Origin: Thermoanaerobaculia bacterium
Lineage (GTDB): Bacteria > Acidobacteriota > Thermoanaerobaculia > UBA5066
Direction: 5' to 3'
DNA length: 64,000 bases
Assembly (NCBI GenBank): GCA_022071945.1
Contig: JAJVIN010000040.1
Span: forward strand, 1-64,000
Shown here: positions 1 through 9,360 of the stretch, piece by piece
How the letters are laid out: each line of letters begins with the position of its first letter
Position numbering within the stretch: the first letter of the stretch is position 1
Made by a program: the position numbers and the translations under genes
The notes under the pieces: model-generated
What the model was told of the DNA's origin: nothing
Database searches by the model: none
The model's input: the letters and a program-made list of their open reading frames with translations, nothing else

Positions 1-86
1 CGCCCCATTCGCCTTCCTTCGCCTCTCGATGCCCTCACCCATTGGGTGATCCTCCTTCGCTCCGTACCCCGTTCTTCTTCAACACT

Positions 87-338
87 TTACCGTGTTTTCC
101 CCGTCAGCTCTGCGGTTTCTAGGTTGAAATACGCGGCCACTCTCGAGACGAGGACTCCACCGATGACCCGGCCGAAGTAGGGTCCGAAGTGCTTCACATC
201 TCCCGTGAGGAGGTGGGTGCACCCGGAGGCCATGGCGGAACGCAGGATGGGAACGTCCTTCTCCGGAAGCGTGATGTCCGTCGGGACCTCCACGAGAGGC
301 TCCACCGGAATCACCCGGACTCCTTCCAGGAGCATCAC
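87..338 (-). pseudogene. C-terminal fragment of a PIN-domain protein
   Basis: The 83-residue product matches only the back half of a PIN-domain nuclease (VapC-like toxin fold). The segment LPEKDVPILRSAMASGC followed by HLLTGDVKHFGPYFGR is the usual PIN C-terminal pattern, with the acidic T-G-D motif kept. The N-terminal strand carrying the first catalytic Asp is missing, and the sequence upstream has stop codons and no open frame that restores it. No antitoxin gene is visible. I read it as a truncated remnant beside the selenocysteine tRNA. A divergent short PIN-like protein cannot be excluded. Confidence 0.55.
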
Positions 339-340
339 GA

Positions 341-446
341 GGGGTTAGGGAAGGAAATGAGCCGTAACTCACTCAGGATGCCCCTAGTGAGAAAAGGCTC
401 TTTTCCCATTTACTTTCCCATTCGCTACCCTGTTTCGCCTAACCCC
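341..446. repeat. 9-bp inverted repeat flanking an A/T-richer spacer
   Basis: GGGGTTAGG at 341-349 and CCTAACCCC at 438-446 are exact reverse complements. They bracket a spacer richer in A/T than the surrounding genes, between the truncated PIN gene and the 3' end of the tRNA. It could be a remnant of an element that entered at the tRNA or simply a chance inverted repeat; there is no integrase here. Confidence 0.4.
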
Positions 447-465
447 TTTGTTTTCAAGGACTTAA

Positions 466-564
466 TGGCGGAGACGAATGGGAGTCGAACCCATCCGCCG
501 CCCCTCTCGGGACGAGCACACTGGTTTTGAAGACCAGGAAGGCCACCGGGCCTCGTGCGTCTCC
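466..564 (-). tRNA. selC: tRNA-Sec (anticodon UCA)
   Basis: Reading the minus strand gives a 99-nt tRNA with an encoded 3' CCA. Its acceptor stem begins GGAGACG and pairs with CGTCTCC. The D stem is long (AGGCC/GGCCT) with a 4-nt loop, the anticodon stem is CTGGT/ACCAG with loop CTTCAAA (anticodon TCA), the variable arm is a 6-bp stem capped by GAGA, and the T loop is TTCGACT. A UCA anticodon, extended D stem and long variable arm together distinguish it from tRNA-Ser and identify selenocysteine tRNA. It implies that this organism decodes some UGA codons as Sec through SelA/SelB, neither of which is in the window. Position 8 of the acceptor is a C-T mismatch. Confidence 0.95.
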
Positions 565-580
565 GCAAGGGATTTTACGG

Positions 581-1261
581 CTACTTCGGGGAACCGCCCT
601 CCCGCATGTCGTAGCGGTGCTTGATGACGCGGCCCTCGGCGATGTAGATCGTCTCCTCGCCGATGTTCGTCGCCAGGTCGCCCACTCGCTCGAGGTTCTT
701 CGACACCGACATGATGTCGATGCAGAAGGAAATGAGTGCGGGGTTCTCAGCCATGTAGGTCAGGAGTTCCCGGATGAGCGACTTGTTCTTTTCGTCGAGG
801 ATGTCGTCGTGCTCGCAGACCTGCCGCGCCAGGGCCGTGTCGCGCCTGACGAATGCATCGAGCGAGTCCTTCAGCATTCCCCGGGCGATCTCGGCCATGT
901 GCGGAATGTCGATCCACTTCTTGAAGGGTTTCGTCCGGGCCATCCGCTCGGCCGCCTCGGCGATGTTGACGGCGTGGTCCCCGATCCGCTCGAGATCGGC
1001 GTTGATCTTCAGCGCGCACACGAGAAGACGCAGATCACCAGCCACCGGCTGCTGCGTGGCCAGAAGGTGGATCGCCTCTTCCTCGTTCCGGATCTCCATC
1101 TCGTCGATCAACCTGTCCCGCTCGATGACGTCTCGCGCCTTGCCGATGTCCGCCGTGACGAGGGCCTCGATGGCCAGACGGATCTGGTTCTCCACCTCCG
1201 CTCCCATGCCGATCAGGGACCGGCGGAGGTGCTCGAGCATTTCCGCGAAGTGTTCTTTCAT
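581..1261 (-). CDS. phoU: Phosphate signalling protein PhoU
   Basis: This 226-residue all-helical protein has the two PhoU half-domains. The first ends in the metal-binding signature DLERIGDHAVNIAE and the second in NLERVGDLATNIGEE. PhoU links the Pst transporter to the PhoR kinase and keeps the regulon off when phosphate is plentiful. Length is typical for the family (about 220-240). It is the last gene of the pst-pho operon, and its start codon overlaps the phoR stop by 4 bases, so translational coupling is likely. Confidence 0.95.
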   Translation of the reverse strand: MKEHFAEMLEHLRRSLIGMGAEVENQIRLAIEALVTADIGKARDVIERDRLIDEMEIRNEEEAIHLLATQQPVAGDLRLLVCALKINADLERIGDHAVNIAEAAERMARTKPFKKWIDIPHMAEIARGMLKDSLDAFVRRDTALARQVCEHDDILDEKNKSLIRELLTYMAENPALISFCIDIMSVSKNLERVGDLATNIGEETIYIAEGRVIKHRYDMREGGSPK

Positions 1262-2787
1262 GCTTTCTCCTCGATTTTGGCGGCACCCAGAAAGGTCACG
1301 GGCAGGGACACCGTGAAGCGGCTGCCAGTGTTCGGCTCCGATTCGACCCGGATCGTCCCGCCATGCAGGATCAACAGGTGCTTGACGATTGCCAGTCCGA
1401 GCCCCGTTCCGGGAACGGACTTCGTACGGGACGGATCGACGCGGTAGAACCGCTGGAAGATCTTCTGTTGCTCTGATTTCGCGATGCCGATACCCCGGTC
1501 GATCACGTGGACCACTGCCCGTCCCCAGCTTCCGTCGGACCGAAGGGCGTCGCCCTCGATGAGGATGTCGACTCTGGCCCTCGGAGGCGAGAACTTGATG
1601 GCATTGTCGATGAGATTCCGGAAGACCTGCGCCATCCTCCGCCGGTCGGCTGCCACCGTCAGATCATCCGGGCCCTCCACCGCGGCCCTTATGCCGCGGG
1701 ACTCCGCCCCACCGGCGAGATCCTTGATCACCGTTTCGAGGAGCTGGCGGATCGGAACCTCCTCTACGTGCAGGGTGACGGCGCCGGTTTCGATCTGGGA
1801 GAGGTCCATCAAGTCCGACACCAGGTCGGCCATGTGCGCCGCTTGCCGCTCGACGATGCCGGCGAGGCGCAGTTCCTCGGGTGTCAGGTTCTCCCCGGGA
1901 AGCAGCGTGTCGATGGCCGCCCGGATCGACGCGATCGGCGTCCGGAGTTCGTGCGAGACATCACCCACGAAGCGCTTGCGCATGTCGTCCGTCCTCTCTC
2001 GGTCGGTCACATCGAGGACCACCCCGACGGCCGCGGGCTCTCCCGGCTTGCCTGAGTTGGGAACGGCCCGAACCGTCACCTCCACGGCCCGTTCGTCCCC
2101 CACCTCGCGGTCGATGCGGACGAGAGCCGAGTCGGGCTCCCACGGGGCCATCTGCTTGGCGATTCCACGTTCGAAAAGGCCCACGATGGCGGGTTGCCTC
2201 ACGAGGTCGACGAGGGCCCGCTTCGCGACGTCCGTCCGGGCGCCAAAGAGCCTCACGACGGTCGGGTTGGCGTCGAGGATGACGAGCTTCGGATCCACGA
2301 CGATGAGGCCCGCCGGAACCTCCTCGAAGACCGTGCGCGCCAGGACCCTCGCCGTCTCGCTGCCCTGGCGCTGCGACGCCACGAGGTCGGCGAGCCCGAT
2401 CAACGTTTCCTGGATCTCTCGAAGCTCGGGGGACCCCGCCGGGAGGTCCTCCGGGCGGCGTCCCGCGCCGGCATCCGTCACGCCGCGCCGGATCGAGGCC
2501 AGATCACGGGCGTGACGGGCCCTGAGGACGAGAACGATGGCCGCCACCACCGCCCCGAACACCAGCGCGATCTTCAGAAGCGCACGCCTGAGCGATTCCT
2601 CGACCCCATCGAGCGGCGGGGCACTCGACTCCGTGGCAACGGAGAGACCTTGCGGCTGCGTCGCCAGGCGCAGCCGCAAGCCCGAGACGGCCGAGCTGAG
2701 TGCGAGGTTGAGGAACAGGGCAGCTATGAGCCCGGCTGCGGCGCCCAGCAGCAGCCCGGCACTCGAACGGCGAAGCCAGGAAGTCAT
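1258..2787 (-). CDS. phoR: Phosphate regulon sensor histidine kinase PhoR
   Basis: The 509-residue membrane kinase has two transmembrane helices (about residues 9-33 and 71-89) with only a short periplasmic loop, as expected for a PhoR that senses through Pst/PhoU rather than a ligand. A PAS domain follows (about 145-260), then HisKA with the phospho-acceptor His in DVSHELRTP (about residue 279) and a HATPase_c domain with NLIDNAIKFSP and GTGLGLAIV. The start chosen is the ATG whose codon overlaps the phoB stop (ATGA); the frame stays open upstream inside phoB, but that extension is just overlap. It phosphorylates PhoB under phosphate limitation. Confidence 0.93.
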   Translation of the reverse strand: MTSWLRRSSAGLLLGAAAGLIAALFLNLALSSAVSGLRLRLATQPQGLSVATESSAPPLDGVEESLRRALLKIALVFGAVVAAIVLVLRARHARDLASIRRGVTDAGAGRRPEDLPAGSPELREIQETLIGLADLVASQRQGSETARVLARTVFEEVPAGLIVVDPKLVILDANPTVVRLFGARTDVAKRALVDLVRQPAIVGLFERGIAKQMAPWEPDSALVRIDREVGDERAVEVTVRAVPNSGKPGEPAAVGVVLDVTDRERTDDMRKRFVGDVSHELRTPIASIRAAIDTLLPGENLTPEELRLAGIVERQAAHMADLVSDLMDLSQIETGAVTLHVEEVPIRQLLETVIKDLAGGAESRGIRAAVEGPDDLTVAADRRRMAQVFRNLIDNAIKFSPPRARVDILIEGDALRSDGSWGRAVVHVIDRGIGIAKSEQQKIFQRFYRVDPSRTKSVPGTGLGLAIVKHLLILHGGTIRVESEPNTGSRFTVSLPVTFLGAAKIEEKA

Positions 2788-3497
2788 CTCGAGAAGCGGT
2801 AGCCTACCCCGACGACGGTCTCGATGATCTCGTCGCCGATCTTCTTCCTCAGGGACCGGATGTGAACGTCGACCGTGCGGGTCTCGACATCGGCCGCGTA
2901 GTCCCACAGTCGCGAGAGGATGGTCTCGCGGCTCACGACCCGTCCGGCGCTCCGGATCAAGAGCCAGAGGAGGTCGAACTCCTTTTTCGTCAGATGGACG
3001 GCCCGGCCCCCGGTCTCCACGAGGTGGCGGGACCGGTCCACTCTCAGCTGCCCGTCGTCGTAGACGTCGTCGGACCCTCCGTCGGGCCCGGTTCGTCTGA
3101 GGTGCGCCCCGATGCGGGCCACGAGCTCGCGCACCGAGAACGGCTTGGTGACGTAGTCGTCGGCCCCCAGCTCGAAGCCCAGGAGCTTGTCCCTCTCTTC
3201 CGCCCGCGCGGTGAGCATCACGATCGGGATCCTTCGCGTCGCCTCGTTCTTGCGAAGCTCGCGGCAGATCGTCAGGCCGTCGACGTCGGGCAGGTTGAGA
3301 TCGAGGATGACGAGATCCGGAGGACGCAGGGTGAGATCCTCGAGCGCCACGAGGCCCCCCGCGAACCTCTCCACCTCGTACCGCCCGTCCCGCTTGAGGT
3401 TGTAGACGAGAGTAAAGGCGAGGTCCTCGTCGTCCTCCACCAGGACGATTCGCTTCCGGCCTCGGCTGGCGGTCTCTTCTTCCTTCTGGCGGCCCAT
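2784..3497 (-). CDS. phoB: Phosphate regulon response regulator PhoB
   Basis: This is an OmpR/PhoB-family regulator of 237 residues. The receiver domain (about 16-130) has the acidic pocket EDDED, phospho-acceptor Asp66 in ILDLNLP and Lys118 in TKPFS. A winged-helix DNA-binding domain follows, ending in TVDVHIRSLRKKIGD and the GVGYRF wing. A clear GGAGG lies 8 nt before the ATG at 3497. An upstream ATG at 3527 that overlaps the pstB stop (ATGA) would add 10 residues. It is the likely binder of the 11-bp repeats in front of pstS. Confidence 0.93.
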   Translation of the reverse strand: MGRQKEEETASRGRKRIVLVEDDEDLAFTLVYNLKRDGRYEVERFAGGLVALEDLTLRPPDLVILDLNLPDVDGLTICRELRKNEATRRIPIVMLTARAEERDKLLGFELGADDYVTKPFSVRELVARIGAHLRRTGPDGGSDDVYDDGQLRVDRSRHLVETGGRAVHLTKKEFDLLWLLIRSAGRVVSRETILSRLWDYAADVETRTVDVHIRSLRKKIGDEIIETVVGVGYRFSR

Positions 3498-3523
3498 GGA
3501 CTTCGCCTCCTCGAACGCCGCTC

Positions 3524-4348
3524 TCATCCGAACCGCCCCGTGATGTAGTCCTCGGTCATCTTCTCCTTCGGACGGGTGAAGATCGTGTCGGTCTTGCCGA
3601 ACTCCACCAGCTTCCCCAGCATGAAGAAGCCCGTCTCGTCCGAGACGCGGGCGGCCTGCTGCATGTTGTGCGTGACGATGACGATGGTGAACTTCTCCTT
3701 GAGGCTGAAGATGAGCTCCTCGATCTTCGCCGTTGCGATCGGATCGAGGGCCGAACAGGGTTCGTCCATCAGGACCACTTCCGGTTGAACGGCAAGGGCG
3801 CGGGCGATGCAGAGCCTCTGCATCTGCCCTCCGGAAAGGCCGAGGGCGCTCTCGTCGAGACGGTCCTTCACTTCCTCCCAGAGGGCAGCGCCTTTGAGAG
3901 AGGTCTCGCACGCTTCCCGCAGAACCGCCCTGTTGTTGACGCCCTGAATGCGGAGCCCGTAGACGACGTTCTCGAAGATCGACTTCGGGAAGGGATTCGA
4001 CTTCTGAAACACCATCCCGAGCCGCTTCCGGATGTCGACGACATCGACTCCGGGAGCGTAGATGTCCTGTCCTTCGACCGTGATCGTCCCCGTCATCCGG
4101 ATCCCGTCGATCAAGTCGTTCATCCGGTTCAGGCACCGCAGAAGCGTGGACTTCCCGCATCCCGATGGCCCGATGAAGGCCGTGACGTGCCGTTCCTTGA
4201 TCCTCAGGTCGATGTCCGTGAGCGCCTGCTTCGACCCATAGAAGAAGTTGAAGTTCTCGATCTGGATGACGTGCCGGCCCTCTTGTGACGTTCCCTGGGG
4301 ACGCGGGGCGACGGAGGTCCTGACTGCTGGAGTCTCTGTGGCAGACAT
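3524..4348 (-). CDS. pstB: Phosphate ABC transporter ATPase PstB
   Basis: This ABC ATPase of about 274 residues powers phosphate import. It has Walker [10 protein letters not shown] (about 60-68), signature LSGGQMQRL, Walker B VLMDEP and the switch His in IVTHNM. The PstB-typical regions NRMNDLIDG and [13 protein letters not shown] make the family assignment specific. The N-terminus before the conserved IENFNFFYG is 30 residues long; a GTG at 4393 would add 15 more, and neither start has a convincing Shine-Dalgarno. It lies between pstA and phoB in the operon. Confidence 0.95.
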   Translation of the reverse strand: MSATETPAVRTSVAPRPQGTSQEGRHVIQIENFNFFYGSKQALTDIDLRIKERHVTAFIGPSGCGKSTLLRCLNRMNDLIDGIRMTGTITVEGQDIYAPGVDVVDIRKRLGMVFQKSNPFPKSIFENVVYGLRIQGVNNRAVLREACETSLKGAALWEEVKDRLDESALGLSGGQMQRLCIARALAVQPEVVLMDEPCSALDPIATAKIEELIFSLKEKFTIVIVTHNMQQAARVSDETGFFMLGKLVEFGKTDTIFTRPKEKMTEDYITGRFG

Positions 4349-4403
4349 GATTCGAGCCGCTTCCTTCTCCTTGACGGGTGAAATGGTCCTCACGGAATTC
4401 CCT

Positions 4404-6023
4404 TCATAGCCCAGACGTCCGCAGCTTCTTGCTGAGGCGATTACGAACGATGATGGCTGTGAGGTTGAGGGCGACGACCACGACCAAGAGGAGGATCGTC
4501 GTCGTGTAGACCATGGGTTGCGCCGCCTCCACGTTCGGGGACTGGAAGCCGACGTCGTAGATGTGAAATCCGAGGTGCATGAACTTCCTCTCGAGATGAA
4601 AGAACGGGGGGAATTCGTCGATCGGCAGCGCCGGCGCGAGCTTCACGACCCCGGTGATCATCAATGGCGCGACCTCGCCCGCCGCACGAGCCATCGCCAG
4701 GATGAGACCCGTGAGAACCGATGGGAAAACCGCGGGCAGGACGACCCGCCACATCGTCTCGAACTTCGTCGCCCCGAGCGCAAGAGAGGCCTCGCGCGCT
4801 CCCCTCGGCACCGCCGCGAGGCCCTCCTCCGTGGCCACGATGACCACGGGGACGGTCAAAAGAGCGAGCGTGAGAGACGCCCAGAGAATCCCGCCCGTTC
4901 CGTAGGTCGGGCTGGGCAGCGCCTCGGGGAAGAACAGCCTGTCGATCGAGCCCCCGACGATGTACACGAAGAACCCCAGCCCGAAGACCCCGAAGACGAT
5001 CGACGGAACGCCGGCGAGGTTGTTCACCGCTATCCGGACCGCGCTGACGAAGGGACCCTGCCGGGCATACTCGCGCAGGTAGAAGGCCGCGAGAACGCCA
5101 AACGGTGTCACGACGAGGCTCATGATGAAGACCATCATCACCGTTCCGAAGATCGCCGGAAAGACACCGCCCTCGGTGTTGGACTCGCGCGGATCCTCCG
5201 AAACGAATTCCCACAGCCTCGACGAATAGAGTCCGAGCCGTCCGAAGAAGCTCAGCTCGTTCGGCCGATAGGCGCGAACGATGTTCGTCAGCGCGACCTG
5301 CTTTTCCTGACCATCGGCGGAGACGAAAACGACGTTCGTTCGCACGGTTCCCCGAAGCGCGGCCAGAGCCTCCATCTGCTTGTCGAAGAGCTTCTGGAGC
5401 CTCTCCTCCTCAGCCTTCAACGCGTCAAGCGCGGACCCTTTCGAGTGTCCCTTCAGCTCGAGAGACCGTCTCTTCAGACGGATCTTCTCCTTCTTGAAGT
5501 TGATTCCCCCGAGCTCGTCCTTCTCGATCCTCCGGGCCTGGTCATAGACTGAGAGGGCGGCCGGGAGCCTCTGGATGAGAAGAGCCCAGGAACGGTCGAC
5601 GCCCTCGGCGACGACGGTCTCGCCTTCCAGGACCTTCAGAGGGCGCCCGTGAAAGGCCCCCCACTCACGCCTCTCGATGACGGCGATCTCTTTCGGGTAG
5701 GCGCGCTCGCGGACATCCTTCTCGTCGACCCAGACGAAGTCCGAGCCGTACAGGTCGCGGTTCCCCTGCTTGAGCTTGAAGCGCCAGGAACCGGTGGTCT
5801 TCTTCCCGCTCTGCGGATCCGGGATCCTCTCGCGGGCCTCGATCGAGCCCGCGAGCTTGCGCCCATCTGCCAGCGAGATCTCGACCATGCTCCGGGGCCA
5901 GAAGAAGCCGAGCCCGCTGACGAGGACGAGCCCGAGAAGGCCGGCCACGAGCAGAAGAGCGAAGGCGAGAGCGGATCCGGTCACCCAGATGAAGGGATCC
6001 CCGCTCCGGATGAACCTATTCAT
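4404..6023 (-). CDS. pstA: Phosphate ABC permease PstA with enlarged N-terminal domain
   Basis: The C-terminal 250 residues (from about 287) are a standard PstA permease with the EAA-loop region [22 protein letters not shown]. The protein is 539 residues, against about 280-300 for E. coli PstA. The extra part lies between the first transmembrane helix (about 15-40) and the core. It is predicted to face the periplasm and includes a charged helical, coiled-coil-like stretch (about 170-230, lysine/glutamate/leucine rich). Pseudomonas-type PstA proteins are also long, so the form is known, but I know of no established function for the extra domain. Its start overlaps the pstC stop by 8 bases. Confidence 0.92.
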   Translation of the reverse strand: MNRFIRSGDPFIWVTGSALAFALLLVAGLLGLVLVSGLGFFWPRSMVEISLADGRKLAGSIEARERIPDPQSGKKTTGSWRFKLKQGNRDLYGSDFVWVDEKDVRERAYPKEIAVIERREWGAFHGRPLKVLEGETVVAEGVDRSWALLIQRLPAALSVYDQARRIEKDELGGINFKKEKIRLKRRSLELKGHSKGSALDALKAEEERLQKLFDKQMEALAALRGTVRTNVVFVSADGQEKQVALTNIVRAYRPNELSFFGRLGLYSSRLWEFVSEDPRESNTEGGVFPAIFGTVMMVFIMSLVVTPFGVLAAFYLREYARQGPFVSAVRIAVNNLAGVPSIVFGVFGLGFFVYIVGGSIDRLFFPEALPSPTYGTGGILWASLTLALLTVPVVIVATEEGLAAVPRGAREASLALGATKFETMWRVVLPAVFPSVLTGLILAMARAAGEVAPLMITGVVKLAPALPIDEFPPFFHLERKFMHLGFHIYDVGFQSPNVEAAQPMVYTTTILLLVVVVALNLTAIIVRNRLSKKLRTSGL

Positions 6024-8286
6024 ACGTCCGGTACTTCTTTCGGAGCCTCAGCCGCACCAGCTCGGCGGCCGTGTTGACGACGAAGGTCATGGCGAAGAGA
6101 AGCAGCGCGGCCACGAACAGGACGCGAAACAGCGTCCCACCCTCTGGCGCCTCGGGGAGCTCCACGGCGACGTTCGCCGACATGGCGCGAAAGCCATTGA
6201 AGGGGGACCAGTCCATCACCGGCGTGTTGCCAGTTGCCATCAGGACGATCATCGTCTCCCCGACGGCCCGTCCGAAACCGATCATGATGGCCGAAAAGAT
6301 CCCCGGGCTCGCCGTCGGCAGGACGGTTCGGAGCGCCGTCTGCCACCGCGTGGCGCCGAGCGCGAGCGATCCCGCCGTCAGGTTCTTCGGGACGCTCGAG
6401 AGCGAGTCCTCCGCCACGGTGAAGATGATGGGGATGACGGCAAACCCCATGGCCAGACCCACCACGACCGAGTTCCGCTGATCGTAGGTGAGGCCCAGCA
6501 CCTTCAGGAAAAAGGCCCGGTAATCCCCGTGAAGGAGCGAGTGCTCGATCTGATGACCGATCTGAAGACCCACCCAGAGGGCGAGAAGGACGACAGGGAG
6601 CAGAAACAGGATCTCGTATCCCGCCGGAACAGCCCTTTTCAGTGCCGTGGGCACCCGTTCCCACACGGCCGAGGCCGCAAACGCGAAGACCGGGACGACG
6701 ATGATGGTGGCCAGGATTCCTGGCACGACTCTCTCGACCGCCGGAGCCAGCCAGAGTCCGGCCACGAACCCCAGAACGACGCTGGGCAGGGCCGCCATGA
6801 TCTCGACGCCCGGCTTGATGATCGACTTGAGATTCGGGTGGAGAAACTGAGACGTGTAGAGCGCGCCGAAAAGAGCGAGGGGGATCGCCACGATCAGGGC
6901 ATAGAACGTCCCCTTCAGGGTCCCGAATATCAGGGGTGTCAGGCTGAACTTGGCCTCGAAGTCGTCCGTGCCGCCGGTCGACTGCCACACGTACCCCGGC
7001 TCGTTGTAGCCCTCGTACCAGACCTTGCCGAAGAGGGTCCGGAGCGTGATCTCGGGGTGCGGGTTCTGAAGAGACCAGTGGAGGATCTTCCCATCGGCTC
7101 TCGCCGCCAGGACGCCATCCGCCTTTGGAGCGAACGAGGTACCTGTTAGCCGCGCCCCTTCCGCGCGAAGTGAGAGAAGGGTCTTGCCCGTCGTCCCGTA
7201 ATGGACCTTGACCTCCCCGCCGTCGTCGATCGTCACGAAGCCCTTGTCGCGCCTGGAGGGAGAGATGCCCACCACACGCCCCTTGTGAGCTTCGAACTGG
7301 TTCATCGGGGTCAGGGTTCTCGGCCTCCCATCGGGCTGGAGCATCTGCAAGGAAACGACGCCTCCGGCCGCATCTCCAGCGATGAGAGTCCGGTCCCCGT
7401 TGAGAAAACCGAGGGCCGTGACCGCGGTCGTTCGGGAACGCGCCACGAAAACGGATTCCTTCTGGCCCCGGTCCTCACCCGCCCTGCGATCGAAGCGAAT
7501 GACCTCGCCCGTGGAGGTCCCGAGGAACAGGTCGTCGCCCCGTGCATCCATCGCGAGGGCCGTGATCTCTCCGGCCGCCTGGAGCTGGATCAGCTCCCTC
7601 TTCTCCTCCCGGGTCGACTCCCCCATCAGGTTCGCTGTCTCGGTGGCCTCGAGGATGGCCACATCCCGGGGTCCGACTCGCGCGGACACCTTGGTGGATC
7701 CATCGCGAACCAGGTACTTGGCGAGCTCGGTGGGCCGGCCCCCCTCGTCTACGACGAGAGGCTTACCGGGCGTCACCACTGTCCGGATCTGCCTCTTCGA
7801 ACCCTCGAACGAGGTTTCGAAGGCGACATCGACGGGCAGAAGCCGCCCATCCGACAATCCGGCCGCCAGCCCTCCGGAGGCCGTTACGAACCCCTGGACG
7901 ATCTTCGCCTCGCCGATACCGGGGGTGTCGATCCGCGTGGGCCCCGGACCCGATTCCACGAGAGAGAACTGAACGAAGCCCGAGGGAAGGCAAGCAACTC
8001 CGTTTTCCCGGTACTCGTCGGTGACGAAAGCCAAAACAGGCTCCGAGAAGCCGAGATCGACCGCCTGATGCGGCGTTGCCTTCGGGGGAAGAAGGAGTGG
8101 GAGCGCAACCGAGAAGAGGACGAACAAGATGGCGGCTATGGCCAGGATGACGAGGACGCCCGAGCCGTAGACCAGCCGCCTGGCGATCCGGTCCGCGAGG
8201 AATCGCCGAGCCTTCTTCCTGGCCGCGACCCCGGGGCGGGCCGGAACATCCAGCCCGCCATCCGAGGTTGTCGAGATCGGCGCCAA
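6016..8286 (-). CDS. pstC: Phosphate ABC permease PstC with beta-propeller-like insert
   Basis: The last 309 residues (from about 448) form the normal PstC permease core, including VAEDSLSSVPKNLTAGSLALGATRWQT and the GRAVGETMIVLMATG segment. The whole protein is 756 residues, more than twice E. coli PstC. After the first membrane helix (about 40-68), a region of roughly 375 residues is inserted. Repeats of WD40-like style are visible in it (AMDARGDDLFLGTSTGEV, LIAGDAAGGVVSL, FVTIDDGGEVKVHYG), so a periplasmic beta-propeller is likely. Long PstC proteins occur in gammaproteobacteria. The insert could touch PstS or relay phosphate status, but that is inference. Confidence 0.92.
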   Translation of the reverse strand: MAPISTTSDGGLDVPARPGVAARKKARRFLADRIARRLVYGSGVLVILAIAAILFVLFSVALPLLLPPKATPHQAVDLGFSEPVLAFVTDEYRENGVACLPSGFVQFSLVESGPGPTRIDTPGIGEAKIVQGFVTASGGLAAGLSDGRLLPVDVAFETSFEGSKRQIRTVVTPGKPLVVDEGGRPTELAKYLVRDGSTKVSARVGPRDVAILEATETANLMGESTREEKRELIQLQAAGEITALAMDARGDDLFLGTSTGEVIRFDRRAGEDRGQKESVFVARSRTTAVTALGFLNGDRTLIAGDAAGGVVSLQMLQPDGRPRTLTPMNQFEAHKGRVVGISPSRRDKGFVTIDDGGEVKVHYGTTGKTLLSLRAEGARLTGTSFAPKADGVLAARADGKILHWSLQNPHPEITLRTLFGKVWYEGYNEPGYVWQSTGGTDDFEAKFSLTPLIFGTLKGTFYALIVAIPLALFGALYTSQFLHPNLKSIIKPGVEIMAALPSVVLGFVAGLWLAPAVERVVPGILATIIVVPVFAFAASAVWERVPTALKRAVPAGYEILFLLPVVLLALWVGLQIGHQIEHSLLHGDYRAFFLKVLGLTYDQRNSVVVGLAMGFAVIPIIFTVAEDSLSSVPKNLTAGSLALGATRWQTALRTVLPTASPGIFSAIMIGFGRAVGETMIVLMATGNTPVMDWSPFNGFRAMSANVAVELPEAPEGGTLFRVLFVAALLLFAMTFVVNTAAELVRLRLRKKYRTYE

Positions 8287-8287
8287 C

Positions 8288-9256
8288 TTACTGGACCTTG
8301 GCCAGCTCTTCCTTCGCCAGAGCCGCGGTCAGCGGGTAGTAGCCGTCCTTGATGACGACCTCCTGGCCCTCCCTGGCGACGACCATCTTCAGGAACTCGC
8401 GCACGAGGGGGTCGAGCGGCTTGTTCGGGGCCTTGTTCACGAAGACATAGAGGAAGCGGGCCAGGGGGTACTTCCCTGAGTAGGCCTCTTCCGCGGTGGC
8501 CTCGTGGCAGGTGTCGCCGGGCTTTCCAGACAGAGGAATCGCCCGCACGCCCGGTGTGGTGTAGCCGATGCCGCTGTAGCCGATCGCATAGCGGTCGACG
8601 GTGACACCCTGAACGACGGAGGCCGATCCGGGCTGCTCCTTCACCGAGTCCTTGTAGTCCCCGTTGCCGAGAGCGTGTTCCTTGAAGAAGCCGTAGGTGC
8701 CGGAAGCCGAGTTACGGCCGAACAGACTGACCGGCCGCTGGGCCCAGTCCCCGGTGAGGCCGAGCTGTCCCCATGTCTTGATGTCCTCCTTGGCGCCCGA
8801 GCGGCGCGTCTTGGAGAAGATGGCGTCGACCTGCTGCAGCGAGAGGCACTTCACGGGGTTGTCCTTGTTGACGAAGACGCCGAGGGCATCCACGGCGACG
8901 CGGATCTTCGTCGGCTTGTAGCCGAACTTCTTCTCGAACTGATCGATCTCCGAGCCCTTCATGTCGCGAGACATGGGACCGAGCTGAGCCGTGCCGGCGA
9001 TCAGGGCCGGAGGGGCTGTCGAGGAGCCCTTCCCCTCGATCTGGATCTTGACGTTCGGGTAGAGCTTGTTGAATTTCTCCGCCCAGAGGGTCATCAGGTT
9101 GTTGAGGCTGTCCGAGCCGATCGAATTCAGGTTGCCCGAGACCCCGGGGGCCGTCTGGTAGGCCGGGATCGCGGGATCGACCTTGGCGACCTGCGCCTGG
9201 ATGGTGGTTGTGACGGCCGCGAGGGCGAGGGCGACGAGCGTCTTTTGGTGCTTCAA
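8288..9256 (-). CDS. pstS: Phosphate-binding protein PstS
   Basis: This 322-residue periplasmic binding protein belongs to the PstS family: TYGFFKEHALG, the phosphate-loop region GIGYTTPGVRAIPLS and a C-terminal LVREFLKMVVAREGQ are recognisable. The start is a TTG codon: AAGGAGG sits 6 nt upstream and the first 22 residues form a clean signal peptide (MKHQKTLVALALAAV..., cleavage near IQAQ). The open frame continues upstream but has no ribosome site there. It captures phosphate for PstCAB, is first in the operon and lies 58 bases downstream of the Pho-box array. Confidence 0.93.
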   Translation of the reverse strand: MKHQKTLVALALAAVTTTIQAQVAKVDPAIPAYQTAPGVSGNLNSIGSDSLNNLMTLWAEKFNKLYPNVKIQIEGKGSSTAPPALIAGTAQLGPMSRDMKGSEIDQFEKKFGYKPTKIRVAVDALGVFVNKDNPVKCLSLQQVDAIFSKTRRSGAKEDIKTWGQLGLTGDWAQRPVSLFGRNSASGTYGFFKEHALGNGDYKDSVKEQPGSASVVQGVTVDRYAIGYSGIGYTTPGVRAIPLSGKPGDTCHEATAEEAYSGKYPLARFLYVFVNKAPNKPLDPLVREFLKMVVAREGQEVVIKDGYYPLTAALAKEELAKVQ

Positions 9257-9313
9257 GAGATTCCTCCTTGACCCATTCACGGCGCCGAGTGTCGGCGGGA
9301 GTCCCGGGAACCC

Positions 9314-9346
9314 TGTTACGTCCGTGTTAAGTCCGTGTGAAGTGAC
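9314..9346 (-). promoter_or_regulatory. Pho-box-like PhoB site upstream of pstS
   Basis: Three tandem 11-bp units lie here. On the minus strand they read CTTCACA-cgga-CTTAACA-cgga-CGTAACA, a 7-bp repeat separated by 4-bp spacers. That 7+4 geometry is the classic PhoB/PhoP recognition layout, and the half-site resembles the TTAACA-type element known from other phyla more than the E. coli CTGTCAT. It lies 58 bases before the pstS start, oriented toward the pst operon. Confidence 0.75.
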
Positions 9347-9360
9347 GCGCTGAGAGGCTG

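Noticed and set aside
466-564. tRNA-Ser instead of tRNA-Sec
   Set aside because: Both have long variable arms, but the anticodon is TCA (reads UGA) and the D stem is extended with a 4-base loop.
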